Of a stretch of DNA of 64,000 nt, positions 34,062-42,885 are shown one piece after another. Position numbers and translations under genes: made by a program. Numbering within the stretch: the first letter of the stretch is position 1; every line of letters starts with the position of its first letter. The notes below the pieces were generated by a model. It was not told the origin of the DNA and searched no databases. It saw only the letters and a list, made by a program, of their open reading frames with translations. The stretch comes from Candidatus Heimdallarchaeota archaeon (GTDB taxonomy: Archaea > Asgardarchaeota > Heimdallarchaeia > Heimdallarchaeales > Kariarchaeaceae). The stretch spans positions 248,001 to 312,000 of the forward strand of contig JADCLS010000001.1 in the NCBI GenBank assembly GCA_026702845.1, read 5' to 3'.

Positions 34062-35369
34062 ATGAGTGAAGAAAGCAATAAAATTTCACTTTGGCTTGTA
34101 CCCGTTGTAGGATTGGCCTTTGCATCCACTTCTCTATCATGGGCATTGTTCAATAATATAGTTCCTATAATCTTGAAGGAAACCTATGCAATTCCGCTTG
34201 GTCTTGTAGGTTTTATCATGACTTGGGATAATATCATTGCATTTTTTGTGCAACCATGGATTGGAGCGCGATCGGATAAGACTCGAACTAGATTTGGTAG
34301 ACGTATGCCATATATTATTCCAGGTATCATTTTGGGTTCAATCACATTTTACGTGATTTATCTTGCCAGCCTGCAGGCTTTATTCTATTTTCTCGCATCT
34401 ATAGTGGTTTTCAATATGTGTATGGCATTATATAGATCACCTGCTGTTTCACTCATGCCAGATTTAATATCTTCAAAGGATAGAACTGTAGGTAATGGAA
34501 TTATCAACCTAATGGGAGGTGCCTTCTCAGGGATCTCTCTCTTTGTTGGAGGAGATATGCTCAAGAATGGCAATACTTCTGGTGCCTTCACTCTCGTTTC
34601 AGCTGGAATGCTCATTTCACTGGTCATCCTTTTTATCGTGATAAAAGAACCCAAGGAATACGAAGAAAAGTTAGATGATTCCGAACCAATTTTCAGTCTT
34701 CTCAAGAAGGAGATGAAACGTATCCTTTCAGCTAGTGATAAATCTCTTCTCTTCATGTTACTTGCAATCCTATCATGGTTTGTTGCTTGGAATGCTCTTG
34801 AGGCTTTCTATTCTACGTACGTACATGAAGTCTTCCTTCCAAGAATGGATGGTGAGGAGGCAGCAGGGTATGCTTCCAAGGTTATGAGTATCTTTCCTAT
34901 CGTTTTCGTAGTCACAACAATTTTTGGAGGTTTCTTTGGTAAATACATAGGGAGATCAAGAACCATGAAAATTGGATTGGTGATAATGACCGCTGCAATA
35001 ATACTCGGGTCATTAGCCGGTTATAACTCATTTCTGGGTATGGAAATGCACTGGATGTTGAGTTTCAATATCATTTTCACCATAGCTGGCATAGGTTGGG
35101 GTCTTGTAAATGTAAATTCTATAGTGGTAATTTGGGAATTATCACCAGATAACGGTACAGGTACTGGAATGTATTACGCTTTCAGTTCTGCAGCAGCAAT
35201 TACTGGTCCTACATTTGCAGGTATCCTGATGGGTTTTTCTCCAAATGCACTCTTTCCCTTCTCCATTGCATTCCTAGTACTTGCCTTCATACTTCTCTTC
35301 TTTGTTAAATCTGGTGAAACTGGTGATAGTGAAAAGTTTTCTGAAGCTCTTGCAGAGATGGTAGACTAA
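34062..35369 (+). CDS. MFS/GPH-type sugar or nucleoside transporter
   Basis: The 435-residue protein has about 12 membrane helices and the conserved loop after helix 2 (PWIGARSDKTRTRFGRRMP), characteristic of the GPH:cation symporter/SLC45-like branch of the major facilitator superfamily. A central cytosolic loop (about 200-230, EPKEYEEKLDDSEP) divides the halves. It would import a sugar or related compound by cation symport; the substrate is unknown. A TATA box (TTTAAA near 34033-34038) lies about 27 nt before the ATG, so the transcript is probably leaderless. It ends in a 4-nt stop-sharing CTAA overlap with the SDR gene. Confidence 0.82.
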   Translation: MSEESNKISLWLVPVVGLAFASTSLSWALFNNIVPIILKETYAIPLGLVGFIMTWDNIIAFFVQPWIGARSDKTRTRFGRRMPYIIPGIILGSITFYVIYLASLQALFYFLASIVVFNMCMALYRSPAVSLMPDLISSKDRTVGNGIINLMGGAFSGISLFVGGDMLKNGNTSGAFTLVSAGMLISLVILFIVIKEPKEYEEKLDDSEPIFSLLKKEMKRILSASDKSLLFMLLAILSWFVAWNALEAFYSTYVHEVFLPRMDGEEAAGYASKVMSIFPIVFVVTTIFGGFFGKYIGRSRTMKIGLVIMTAAIILGSLAGYNSFLGMEMHWMLSFNIIFTIAGIGWGLVNVNSIVVIWELSPDNGTGTGMYYAFSSAAAITGPTFAGILMGFSPNALFPFSIAFLVLAFILLFFVKSGETGDSEKFSEALAEMVD

Positions 35370-36166
35370 TCTTCAAATTCCACAACAGGGTTTCCTTCAT
35401 TATCAAAAAATCTATTCTTATATCTTGATGCTGTAAGAAATTTTAGCATAACTTTCCATGTCTTCAAGAAATTAATGTTTTTACCTGTTCCATCTATTGA
35501 TCGTATCCTTGGAACCAGATATTTTGCCACTGTTGAAGGTTGTTCACAGAGAATATTGAATATTTTTCCCATCGATGGTTCGTAATTCTGCATAATCAGT
35601 TTAGTTAATACCATTCCTGGGCTTAGCATATGAATACCAATATTTTCATTTTTGGTTTCATCTACCAAAGTTTTTAGAAGTTGCTTATATCCAGCTTTTG
35701 AAACGCCATATGCCAAGCTATTGGGTGAGCTTCGTCCCGTTGTTCCCATCCCAGCCATCAAGAATAGATGTCCTGATGATTGATTTCGCATACTTAGCAA
35801 AGCAGCCTTTGTAGCAAGTATACTTGATGTTAAGTTGGTCTCAATGATCTCTCGCAAGTCCTCAGGATCAGTTTCATATAAAGTGGATCGTCTTTGTGAT
35901 GCAATGCCAGCATTATTGATCCAATAATCGATATTACCTATACTTGATGCATACTTTGTGAGAGCAACTAATTCATCATAATTATTTATATCTGCCTTGA
36001 AGCCAAATACTTGATTAGGATACATTGAGTTAAGTAACTCAAGTGTATTATCAAGTTTTTCTTGGTTTCTTCCATTAAGTATCACAATATCCCCAATGCG
36101 AAGAAATTCATGAGCCAAAGCTTTCCCAATACCGCTAGTACTACCGGTTATTACAACTAATGCCAT
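35366..36166 (-). CDS. Short-chain dehydrogenase/reductase
   Basis: The 266-residue protein is a classical SDR: cofactor loop ITGSTSGIGKALA, the structural NNAG element (YWINNAGIA), the catalytic Tyr-x3-Lys in LAYGVSKAGYK and an LSPGMVLTKL loop after it. The Arg/Lys content after the second strand (NGRNQEKL) favours NADP(H). The substrate is unknown; C-terminal residues 210-266 are helical and unusually hydrophobic-basic. It converges on the GPH transporter gene. The TATA-like region upstream is shared with the divergent small gene at 36293. Confidence 0.88.
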   Translation of the reverse strand: MALVVITGSTSGIGKALAHEFLRIGDIVILNGRNQEKLDNTLELLNSMYPNQVFGFKADINNYDELVALTKYASSIGNIDYWINNAGIASQRRSTLYETDPEDLREIIETNLTSSILATKAALLSMRNQSSGHLFLMAGMGTTGRSSPNSLAYGVSKAGYKQLLKTLVDETKNENIGIHMLSPGMVLTKLIMQNYEPSMGKIFNILCEQPSTVAKYLVPRIRSIDGTGKNINFLKTWKVMLKFLTASRYKNRFFDNEGNPVVEFED

Positions 36167-36292
36167 GAGATACTCTATTTATCTCAATTTATATAGGCTA
36201 CTGCATCGTTTAACCTAATACTTAAAATAATAATCAAAAAATGGTTATTTTCGGAAGATAATTTATAATGAAGTACATACAGCTTCAACTAG

Positions 36293-36523
36293 TTGTCACT
36301 GATAGAGCAAATAAAGGATCTTCTGTATAGATTTGATGATCCACAGAATCCCGCAGAATTATCATTTATCTCTAGCAAATTTGAAATAGCTGATAATGAA
36401 AGATTTGATGCAACTAGAGCCTTAGTTAAGGATGCAGTGGTAAAGTATTCAATACCTGCTGCGTATAAGGCATATGGTAAAAAACAAGGTTTTTTTGTTG
36501 TTTTGGATCCTAAATTATTGTGA
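36293..36523 (+). CDS. Small conserved-looking protein of unknown function
   Basis: The 76-residue protein begins with a TTG at 36293. The only upstream ATG (36268) is out of frame, and a TATA-like sequence (ATTTATAAT near 36261-36269) lies about 27 nt upstream, which fits a leaderless TTG start. The sequence is balanced in charge, with a strand-helix pattern (AELSFISSKFEIADNERF, then LVKDAVVKYSIPAAYKAYG), and does not look like random-frame translation. It has no Cys or membrane helix. No family was recognised. It overlaps the downstream convergent gene by 9 nt. Confidence 0.55.
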   Translation: MSLIEQIKDLLYRFDDPQNPAELSFISSKFEIADNERFDATRALVKDAVVKYSIPAAYKAYGKKQGFFVVLDPKLL

Positions 36524-37573
36524 TTCCAGTTTTGCTAGTATTTTCTTATAATCAACTTCTTCCAGAATCTCGGCCCATGCATTGATCTTGTCAGCTTGTT
36601 CTACATGCAATTTTCCATATATGGGCGACTCTGTTACTTTCTGAGTTGTGGTAAATGTATCTGTTTGCACTAATAGAATTGGAATACCTTTCTCCTCTGC
36701 AGTAGCTATTACTCTAGCTGAAGGTAGAATACCACCAGTTAATATGACTGCTGAGGTAGAGGTCTCCATTGCTGCGATTATGAGCTGAGGACGGTCACCA
36801 CCTGTGATAACTGCCTTGTTCATACTCCTTCTGAAGTACTTCAATGCAGCCTCTGGTTGCATTGCCCCAACTATATAATTCTCTATTAACTTATCAAGAT
36901 GGTTTTTACCAGCTAGAATCTTTGCATTGATTGCAGATGCAACTTCTCTGACGGTGGGGGCTGCGAGAGTGATTCTGTCTGGAACCAAGCCAAGAATATC
37001 AACACCAAATTTCTGTTCTAACTTAGGAACTATGACAGTTTTGAAATGATCAAAAATCTGATCTGGCACAAGTGTCATAATTGAACCAACTATAGTTACA
37101 TTAGCTGCTGAAAAGTATTTCATTCCTAGAATAATTCTATCTGAATCCTCCACTTCTTTTCCTTGGGCAAGAATCAATACATCTGCATTAAATTCCTGCG
37201 CAAGCTCACTTGAAGATAATTCTAGAAATGATAAGTAATTGATCCGTCGGCAGGTTTCAATTAAAAGAAAATCGTAATTTTTCTTTATTGTCTCATAGGC
37301 TGCTCTGATCTTATCAAGAATCTCATTTCTCTGCTTATCCGTCATATCATACTCATAGGAGGAAACTAATGCTGGGTTAATTATCTCAACAGGCTCTTCC
37401 ATTTTAAGTAGTGATTTTGCATCAGCAGCATCGCTATCCTCTACTCTATCTGTGATTGGTTTAAAGTACCCAACATTTTTGCCTTTCTGTCTCAATTTTA
37501 AGGCAAGAGCTAGAGTGATGGTTGTCTTACCCACTCCTGGGTTAATTGATGTTATTAGTAGGTTTTTACTCAT
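36515..37573 (-). CDS. BioD-like P-loop ATPase with C-terminal DRTGG domain
   Basis: The 352-residue protein has an N-terminal P-loop NTPase of the BioD/cobyrinate synthase type (SINPGVGKTTITLALAL, then a DSDAADAKSLL region and QGKEVEDSDR) and a DRTGG domain (about 210-320; GGDRPQLIIAAMETSTSAV). The same pair forms the N-terminal regulatory part of long phosphotransacetylases. Stand-alone forms often lie beside ADP-forming acyl-CoA synthetases, as here: the start overlaps the acd stop by 4 nt. A regulatory or chaperone role for the acyl-CoA enzyme is inferred; no direct enzyme activity is known for this arrangement. Confidence 0.8.
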   Translation of the reverse strand: MSKNLLITSINPGVGKTTITLALALKLRQKGKNVGYFKPITDRVEDSDAADAKSLLKMEEPVEIINPALVSSYEYDMTDKQRNEILDKIRAAYETIKKNYDFLLIETCRRINYLSFLELSSSELAQEFNADVLILAQGKEVEDSDRIILGMKYFSAANVTIVGSIMTLVPDQIFDHFKTVIVPKLEQKFGVDILGLVPDRITLAAPTVREVASAINAKILAGKNHLDKLIENYIVGAMQPEAALKYFRRSMNKAVITGGDRPQLIIAAMETSTSAVILTGGILPSARVIATAEEKGIPILLVQTDTFTTTQKVTESPIYGKLHVEQADKINAWAEILEEVDYKKILAKLESQ

Positions 37574-39708
37574 TTAAATCTCTCCATAACTAAGTCTCTA
37601 TCAAGGGTAATCTTGACATCAACAGCTGATACTCCTTCTCCTTTATCAAATACAAATAAAGGGTTGATATCCAGTTCAAGAATCTCTGGAAAATCAGTGA
37701 CTAGTTGTGATATACGCAAAAGAGTATCAATAGTTGCTGATATATCACTTGGGTTTTCTCCTCGTACTCCTTCCAATATTTTATGGATTTTTGTCTTGGA
37801 AAACATGGTCTTTGCTTCTCGAACAGATAAGGGTGCTAAACCGAATTGGATGTCTTTGACATAATTTGCATAGACTCCACCAGATCCGATCATTATCAGA
37901 TGACCGAATTGTGGATCTTGTGATGTACCTAATATGATTTCCCTACCCACTTTAGACATCTCTTGTATATCCACTCCAATGACCCTGGAATCTGGATAGT
38001 ACTGACGAGCTGCATTCATCATTCGCGTGAATTCAAACTTCACCTCATCTGCATCCTTTACCCCAATAACAACGCCCTTAATATCGGTTTTATGTATAAT
38101 ATCTGGTGAAGTGATCTTCATTACAATGGGGAACCCAATATCGGTAGCTGCTTTGATGGCTTCATTGACTGTGAAACAGGTCTTCGTTTGAGGTGTATTA
38201 ATACCATATGCTTTAGCCACAGCTATGGCTTCAGATCCTAGCATATTTATTCTACCCTTATTAATCACCGATTCAATAATTTCATTAACAGTCTCCCTAT
38301 CAACCTCGAGCTCAAGCGGAATATCCTCCTGTAGTTTCATTTTTCTAATTTGGGAGTATTTATACAAACCCATCAATGAATGAATTCCTCTTTCTGGAAA
38401 TGTGAAACATGGTATTCCATTTTCTTTTAGTAGTTTGGTGCCCTGTTCTAGATCAACACCACCCATGTATGCAGCTGCGATAGGTTTAGTGGGATATTTC
38501 TTATGATTTGATATGATAGCTTGAGCAGTTTTTACTGGTTCAGTCATTCCTTGTGGTGTCATTATTATCAAAATCATGTCAACATTATCATCCGCCATAG
38601 CTATTTTCATTGATTCATCATATTCTTTGGCCATACCTGTTCCTAACACATCAATTGGGTTGTAAACCGAGGCAGCAGGTGGAAGTACTTTTCTTAACTC
38701 ATCCATACTTGATGTGCTGAGATTAGCAAGCTCCAGCCCAGCAAATTCAGAAGCATCAGTTGCAATAATTCCAGGACCACCCGCATTGGTTATAATACAC
38801 ACCCTATTACTCGCAGGTAAGGGTTGTGTTGAAAATGCTGTTGCAGAATCGAATAATTCTTGAATTGAATCTGCACGTATTACACCTGCTTTTTCAAAGG
38901 CTGCATCATATGCAGTGTTAGTTCCAGCCATAGACCCTGTATGCGAGGATGCAGCCCTAGCACCTGCAGAAGACGAACCTGATTTTATTACGATAATGGG
39001 TTTTATCTGACTAACTTTTCTACATGCTTCGATAAATTGAGGTCCTTTATTAATGGATTCCAAATATGCCATAATAGCATGTGTCTGTTTATCCTCACCC
39101 AAATATTCTATCAGATCTGTCTCATCAATATCGATTTTGTTTCCCACGGAGATGAATTTCGAGAAACCCATATTCTCTGCCATACTCCAATCTAAAATCC
39201 CTGTGATCAAGGCACCAGATTGTGAAATGAACCCAAGGTTTCCTTTTAGAGGCATTCTTGAAGCAAAAGATCCATTGAGAGGTGTGTGTGCATCTAAAAT
39301 TCCAACCACGTTAGGTCCGATACATCTAATTCCATGTTCCTTTAACTTAGAGTTAAGCTCCTTCTCCAATTTAGCTCCCTCAGCACCAATTTCCTTGTAT
39401 CCTGCGGTTATAATCACCACATATTTGATACCTAATTCACCCATTTCATCTATGACAGAGTTCACATATTTCGTAGGGACTGCTATAAATACTAGCTCTA
39501 TAGGTTCTGGGTAATCTGATAATCGTTTGTATGCTTTTAATCCCTGGATTTCATCACTTTTTGGATTAATCGGTATGATTGTTCCTGGGTAACCGAACTG
39601 TTTTAAATTGTTTACTACATCATACCCAACCTTTCCAAATTGATTGGAAGCCCCAACCACTCCTATTGTCTTGGCTGTGAAAAATGTAGATAAATCACGG
39701 TTTGTCAT
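37570..39708 (-). CDS. acd: ADP-forming acyl-CoA synthetase, fused alpha-beta subunits
   Basis: The 712-residue enzyme converts acetyl- or acyl-CoA, ADP and phosphate into the acid, ATP and CoA, the main archaeal way to conserve energy from acyl-CoA. The alpha part has a CoA-binding Rossmann fold (GVVGASNQFGKVG) and the phospho-relay His in ASSHTGSMAGT. The beta part is an ATP-grasp module (IVMKITSPDIIHKTDIKGV with its second relay His, and ELDINPLFVFDKG). A direct fusion of both subunits is common in archaea. It precedes the DRTGG gene with 4-nt overlap on the same strand. The acyl preference is not determinable. Confidence 0.93.
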   Translation of the reverse strand: MTNRDLSTFFTAKTIGVVGASNQFGKVGYDVVNNLKQFGYPGTIIPINPKSDEIQGLKAYKRLSDYPEPIELVFIAVPTKYVNSVIDEMGELGIKYVVIITAGYKEIGAEGAKLEKELNSKLKEHGIRCIGPNVVGILDAHTPLNGSFASRMPLKGNLGFISQSGALITGILDWSMAENMGFSKFISVGNKIDIDETDLIEYLGEDKQTHAIMAYLESINKGPQFIEACRKVSQIKPIIVIKSGSSSAGARAASSHTGSMAGTNTAYDAAFEKAGVIRADSIQELFDSATAFSTQPLPASNRVCIITNAGGPGIIATDASEFAGLELANLSTSSMDELRKVLPPAASVYNPIDVLGTGMAKEYDESMKIAMADDNVDMILIIMTPQGMTEPVKTAQAIISNHKKYPTKPIAAAYMGGVDLEQGTKLLKENGIPCFTFPERGIHSLMGLYKYSQIRKMKLQEDIPLELEVDRETVNEIIESVINKGRINMLGSEAIAVAKAYGINTPQTKTCFTVNEAIKAATDIGFPIVMKITSPDIIHKTDIKGVVIGVKDADEVKFEFTRMMNAARQYYPDSRVIGVDIQEMSKVGREIILGTSQDPQFGHLIMIGSGGVYANYVKDIQFGLAPLSVREAKTMFSKTKIHKILEGVRGENPSDISATIDTLLRISQLVTDFPEILELDINPLFVFDKGEGVSAVDVKITLDRDLVMERFK

Positions 39709-39797
39709 GTACTTAGATGATAGTAGGTCAGAATTACTGATAAATGCAAAGATAGTTTCGGGAATTATCTACATTTTTAGTAAAAAAATAGTTAACA

Positions 39798-39814
39798 TGA
39801 TCGAATATCGATCA
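39798..39814. promoter_or_regulatory. Palindrome in the divergent region between acd and the filament ATPase
   Basis: The arms TGATCGA (39798-39804) and TCGATCA (39808-39814) are perfectly inverted around ATA. It lies 90 bp upstream of the acd start and 130 bp upstream of the ATPase start. A TATA box (TTTAAATA, 39913-39920) is closer to the ATPase. The palindrome is a candidate operator for one or both genes. Confidence 0.45.
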
Positions 39815-39943
39815 ATAGTAATTGATTTTTTCACTCTTATCATTATTTTTTGATCCATTGGCTGAATTTTTTTTTCATATTTTTGCAATTGTTGTTCAAT
39901 TTACTACCCTTGTTTAAATAAATAACTGCAAAATCTTACCATT

Positions 39944-41110
39944 GTGTCCAATAATTATTCCTATGAGTTACATGATCAACATGTTCCTCTCCCAAAATTG
40001 GTTATTACTCCGAAATTCTCATTTGTAAACTGGGAATCTTCTGTCATTCAATTACAGAATCTCTACTTGAAGGTCAGAACAGATTCAAACCCCAAATCAA
40101 TTGGAGAGACTATAGAATTATTGGCTCATCTTGGTTATTCTAATAAATTACTTGAGACCTCAGAGTTGGAATATTATCGTGCACTTGCATGGCACAGTAT
40201 TGGTCAGCAAAATATTTACAAGCTTTTTCAAGATGATGAAGTTACTGAGGCATTTTGCAATGATCTGGATAGTGCTATAGTGATTAGCCATAGAACTTAC
40301 GGTCGTTGTCTTACAAATTTATTTTTTGATACCGGGATGTGGGAGGCATTGAGAATTCGTTGTGAGTATGACTCTAAAGAACCACTATCACCTCTTTCTC
40401 CTTCATTAAAGTATTCTCTCGCCACACATTTCGGAAATCTAAGAATATCCATCCAAATTCCACCCTTAACTCCAGGATCTCCTTCCTTTAATATTCGTCG
40501 GTTACCTAAAAAACCAATTTCACTTGATTCACTCGTAAAAACTGATCAGATATCGTCCAAAAATGCCGAATACTTAATTTCCTACATAAAAGAGAGATTA
40601 ACAATTATAATTGCTGGAGAACCTGGATCAGGAAAAACAACGTTAGCTAATGCATTGCTCATGCACTCCGCACCTGATTGGAGATTGATTATCATGGAGG
40701 ATTCAAGGGAGGTGATAATACCATCTGACAAATTTCCTATGAGCACTAGATATTTCATGCCTTCTGTGGGTACTACGAACCACTATGATACAAGATCAAA
40801 TGAAATTGCTAGATTACTTCATCGATCACCTGATTATGTCTTTCTTGGTGAACTTCAAAATCGAGATGATACTCGTGTTGCCTTTGAAGGATTTTCTGCA
40901 GGATTAAGAGGAATGGCAACAACACACGCTCGTGATTTGGATGGTTTGCTTAAACGATGGCATCATTCTCATCAAATTGATGAAGCTTTGCTGTCAACCA
41001 TTGATGTTATCGTAATTACTAAACGAGAAATCGAGAATGGTAGAATGAAGCTTTCTGTTGGACCTCTATTTATTCAGAAAAATGGGCAATTCACAGAGGT
41101 GGGTCATTGA
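39944..41110 (+). CDS. VirB11/GspE-like secretion or pilus ATPase
   Basis: The 388-residue ATPase starts at GTG 39944, about 28 nt after a TATA box, so it is probably leaderless. The C-terminal domain shows Walker A IIAGEPGSGKTTLANALL, an Asp box (LIIMEDSREVII), a Walker B-like FLGELQNRDD and a His box (GMATTHARDLD), the set seen in type II/IV secretion and archaeal filament (FlaI/ArlI, GspE2) motors. The N-terminal domain (1-190) has no recognised motif and is not the usual archaellum type. The next gene, overlapping by 4 nt, encodes a candidate platform protein. Confidence 0.85.
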   Translation: MSNNYSYELHDQHVPLPKLVITPKFSFVNWESSVIQLQNLYLKVRTDSNPKSIGETIELLAHLGYSNKLLETSELEYYRALAWHSIGQQNIYKLFQDDEVTEAFCNDLDSAIVISHRTYGRCLTNLFFDTGMWEALRIRCEYDSKEPLSPLSPSLKYSLATHFGNLRISIQIPPLTPGSPSFNIRRLPKKPISLDSLVKTDQISSKNAEYLISYIKERLTIIIAGEPGSGKTTLANALLMHSAPDWRLIIMEDSREVIIPSDKFPMSTRYFMPSVGTTNHYDTRSNEIARLLHRSPDYVFLGELQNRDDTRVAFEGFSAGLRGMATTHARDLDGLLKRWHHSHQIDEALLSTIDVIVITKREIENGRMKLSVGPLFIQKNGQFTEVGH

Positions 41111-42216
41111 TTTCAAAAATTGTTTATATAAGTAGCTTTTTAGTAATTCTTTTGGCAGTAATTACAGGAATTGAAAATTTGGAAGATTTACCTACATATA
41201 TCTTGATAATGATCGGTTTAAATGGAATCTATTCATTCTTGGAAAAAAATAAAATAGACGAGATAGCAGCGATAAATAATCGCAGAAAAGTTTGGATAAA
41301 ACAAGTAGCACTGAGACTATCACAAAATCAGTCAACATTGGAGAATTATGCAAACCAAATATTAGATCTGGATCTTAAAGATTCACTTAGTCGAAATGAA
41401 TTGGGTCTAACTCAGGATATAGTCGGAAGAGATTATGTTCCACCAGACATACAGCTAGCTGAAGAAGAAATGGTAAAACTAGAAGAACGGGCCTCTTTTT
41501 TAATCGCTGGTACAATATTTCTACCAGTTTTTTTCGCAATTATTCACATTTTCAGATATGTTCCAGTTTCTGTACTACTTCTAGAACTGGCGATATTTCT
41601 CCTACTTTCATTATTATTATTGCAGACGCAGAATCCCGTATATGATTTAGATGGTTGGGAAGAAATATACTCAAAATTAGAAGATGAAAAAGTAACTATT
41701 ATTGCTGGAGGAAGGACTTCACTTCATCTCTTTCCAATGTTCTTTGCATCAACGTACCAGGAATTAGGAAATGATTCTCATTTGTTAAAACAATCTCCTT
41801 CTGCACTTTCGTTATTTCTTACCTTACAAGTTATGAACTCACTTCCAACTCAACATCGATCTGATTTATTAACAACTTACCTTCATGAGCTGAGAGAATT
41901 ACCTAAATATGAAAAACTGCACGTAATACGTTGGAAAGCATACCAAACCCGGATTTTACTTATTTCTACTGTAGGGATGGCCTTAAGTGGTATGTTGGCA
42001 TCTATTGGAAATTTTAATATTAATAATTACTCTGAAGGTTTGATCCCCATACGATCCACCCCTCATATATGGCTTCCTCTTTATTGTTTAGGGATCTGTA
42101 TAACAACATTATATTTGCAGAGGTGGATGGCTTTTAAAAAAATGATACCTTGGATATTTATATGGACGATAATTTATTTTTCTACCAATATTCTCACCAA
42201 CAGCATTTTTAATTAG
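41107..42216 (+). CDS. Membrane platform protein of a type IV filament-like system (FlaJ/TadC-like)
   Basis: The 369-residue protein starts at TTG 41107 overlapping the ATPase stop (TTGA). Two hydrophobic helices lie near the N-terminus (about 5-40), then a charged cytosolic helical segment (about 45-130), two helices (130-175), a second cytosolic segment (180-290) and three C-terminal helices. That alternation of membrane pairs and cytosolic bundles is the layout of T2SSF/TadC/FlaJ platforms. Sequence similarity is weak and no diagnostic motif was seen, so the call rests on layout and on translational coupling to the ATPase. No pilin or prepilin peptidase gene is near. Confidence 0.5.
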   Translation: MISKIVYISSFLVILLAVITGIENLEDLPTYILIMIGLNGIYSFLEKNKIDEIAAINNRRKVWIKQVALRLSQNQSTLENYANQILDLDLKDSLSRNELGLTQDIVGRDYVPPDIQLAEEEMVKLEERASFLIAGTIFLPVFFAIIHIFRYVPVSVLLLELAIFLLLSLLLLQTQNPVYDLDGWEEIYSKLEDEKVTIIAGGRTSLHLFPMFFASTYQELGNDSHLLKQSPSALSLFLTLQVMNSLPTQHRSDLLTTYLHELRELPKYEKLHVIRWKAYQTRILLISTVGMALSGMLASIGNFNINNYSEGLIPIRSTPHIWLPLYCLGICITTLYLQRWMAFKKMIPWIFIWTIIYFSTNILTNSIFN

Positions 42217-42278
42217 AAATAAAATCTTACACCACAAGAAAAAATATAAACAAATAATTCATTTTATCTATAGTCACA

Positions 42279-42665
42279 ATGTCAGAAGCTCCATCTGAAA
42301 CTGAGGAAAATTATCTTAAACAAATCTATCTCCTTACAAAGCTAAAGGGAAAAGCTCGAGTTTCAGATATCGCCAAGGACTTAGATAAACAACTAAGTAC
42401 GGTAACTGGAGCTGTCCAAAGGCTCGCAGAAAAGGGATGGATCAATTATCAACCCTATAAACACATCACCTTGACAGAAGAAGGTATGAATGTTGCAAAA
42501 GGCATTTTGAAGCATTTTGAGGTGTTATATGATCTTCTAATTACAATTGGTGTAGAAGAAGATCAAGCAAACATTGATGCTTGCTCCATGGAACATATTT
42601 CTGATGAGACGATTTTGAAGATCTCATCTTTTCTAGCTACTATTAAAGAAAAAAATCCTAGATGA
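42279..42665 (+). CDS. DtxR/MntR-like winged-helix regulator, short form
   Basis: The 128-residue protein has the DtxR N-terminal winged helix (TEENYLKQIYLLTKLKGKARVS, with helix LSTVTGAVQRLAEKGWINYQ) and a short dimerisation domain (HFEVLYDLLITIGVEEDQANIDACSMEHIS) carrying the metal-ligand-like Cys-Met-Glu-His cluster. The C-terminal SH3-like or FeoA domain of full-length DtxR is missing, as in MntR. The product probably represses metal uptake genes in response to iron or manganese. A TATA box (AATATAAA, 42243-42250) is about 32 nt upstream of the ATG. No metal transporter is adjacent; the target is unknown. Confidence 0.85.
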   Translation: MSEAPSETEENYLKQIYLLTKLKGKARVSDIAKDLDKQLSTVTGAVQRLAEKGWINYQPYKHITLTEEGMNVAKGILKHFEVLYDLLITIGVEEDQANIDACSMEHISDETILKISSFLATIKEKNPR

Positions 42666-42760
42666 TGACCAAAATATTATTCTATTCAACCTTCCTAGAT
42701 TTTCCACAATTCACGTGGTAACAATCGTGTTTTTTATAAAGGAAAACGACTACAAAAGGA

Positions 42761-42780
42761 TTGTTGGAAGTCTCCAACAA
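42761..42780 (+). repeat. 8-bp hairpin immediately upstream of tRNA-Glu
   Basis: Arms TTGTTGGA (42761-42768) and TCCAACAA (42773-42780) pair perfectly around the loop AGTC. Only 1 nt separates it from the tRNA 5' end. The TATA box TTTATAAA (42733-42740) places transcription start near 42762, so the hairpin would be the 5' leader of the precursor. Confidence 0.65.
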
Positions 42781-42781
42781 A

Positions 42782-42885
42782 GGCCCAATGGTGTAGCTCG
42801 GCCAATCATTGCTGGCTCTCAAGAAGCACTTAACTGGAAACTTTAGAGTTCCCAGCAGACCCGGGTTCAAATCCCGGTTGGGTCA
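42782..42885 (+). tRNA. tRNA-Glu (CTC) with a 29-nt intron
   Basis: The 104-nt gene has an acceptor stem GGCCCAA/TTGGGTC (one G-T pair), a discriminator A at 42885, and a T-arm CCGGG/CCCGG. The anticodon stem is GCTGG/CCAGC with the anticodon CTC at 42818-42820. The intron runs 42822-42850 after A37. The splice site forms an exact bulge-helix-bulge: CTCT pairs with AGAG, the bulges are C-A|A and T-T|C, and an inner helix GAAG/CTTT closes it. The mature tRNA is 75 nt. The FolB stop codon on the other strand overlaps its last 3 nt. Confidence 0.95.

Noticed and set aside
39053..39514. 153-codon plus-strand frame inside the acyl-CoA synthetase gene
   Set aside because: The opposite strand encodes conserved CoA-binding motifs; the frame has no recognisable domain.
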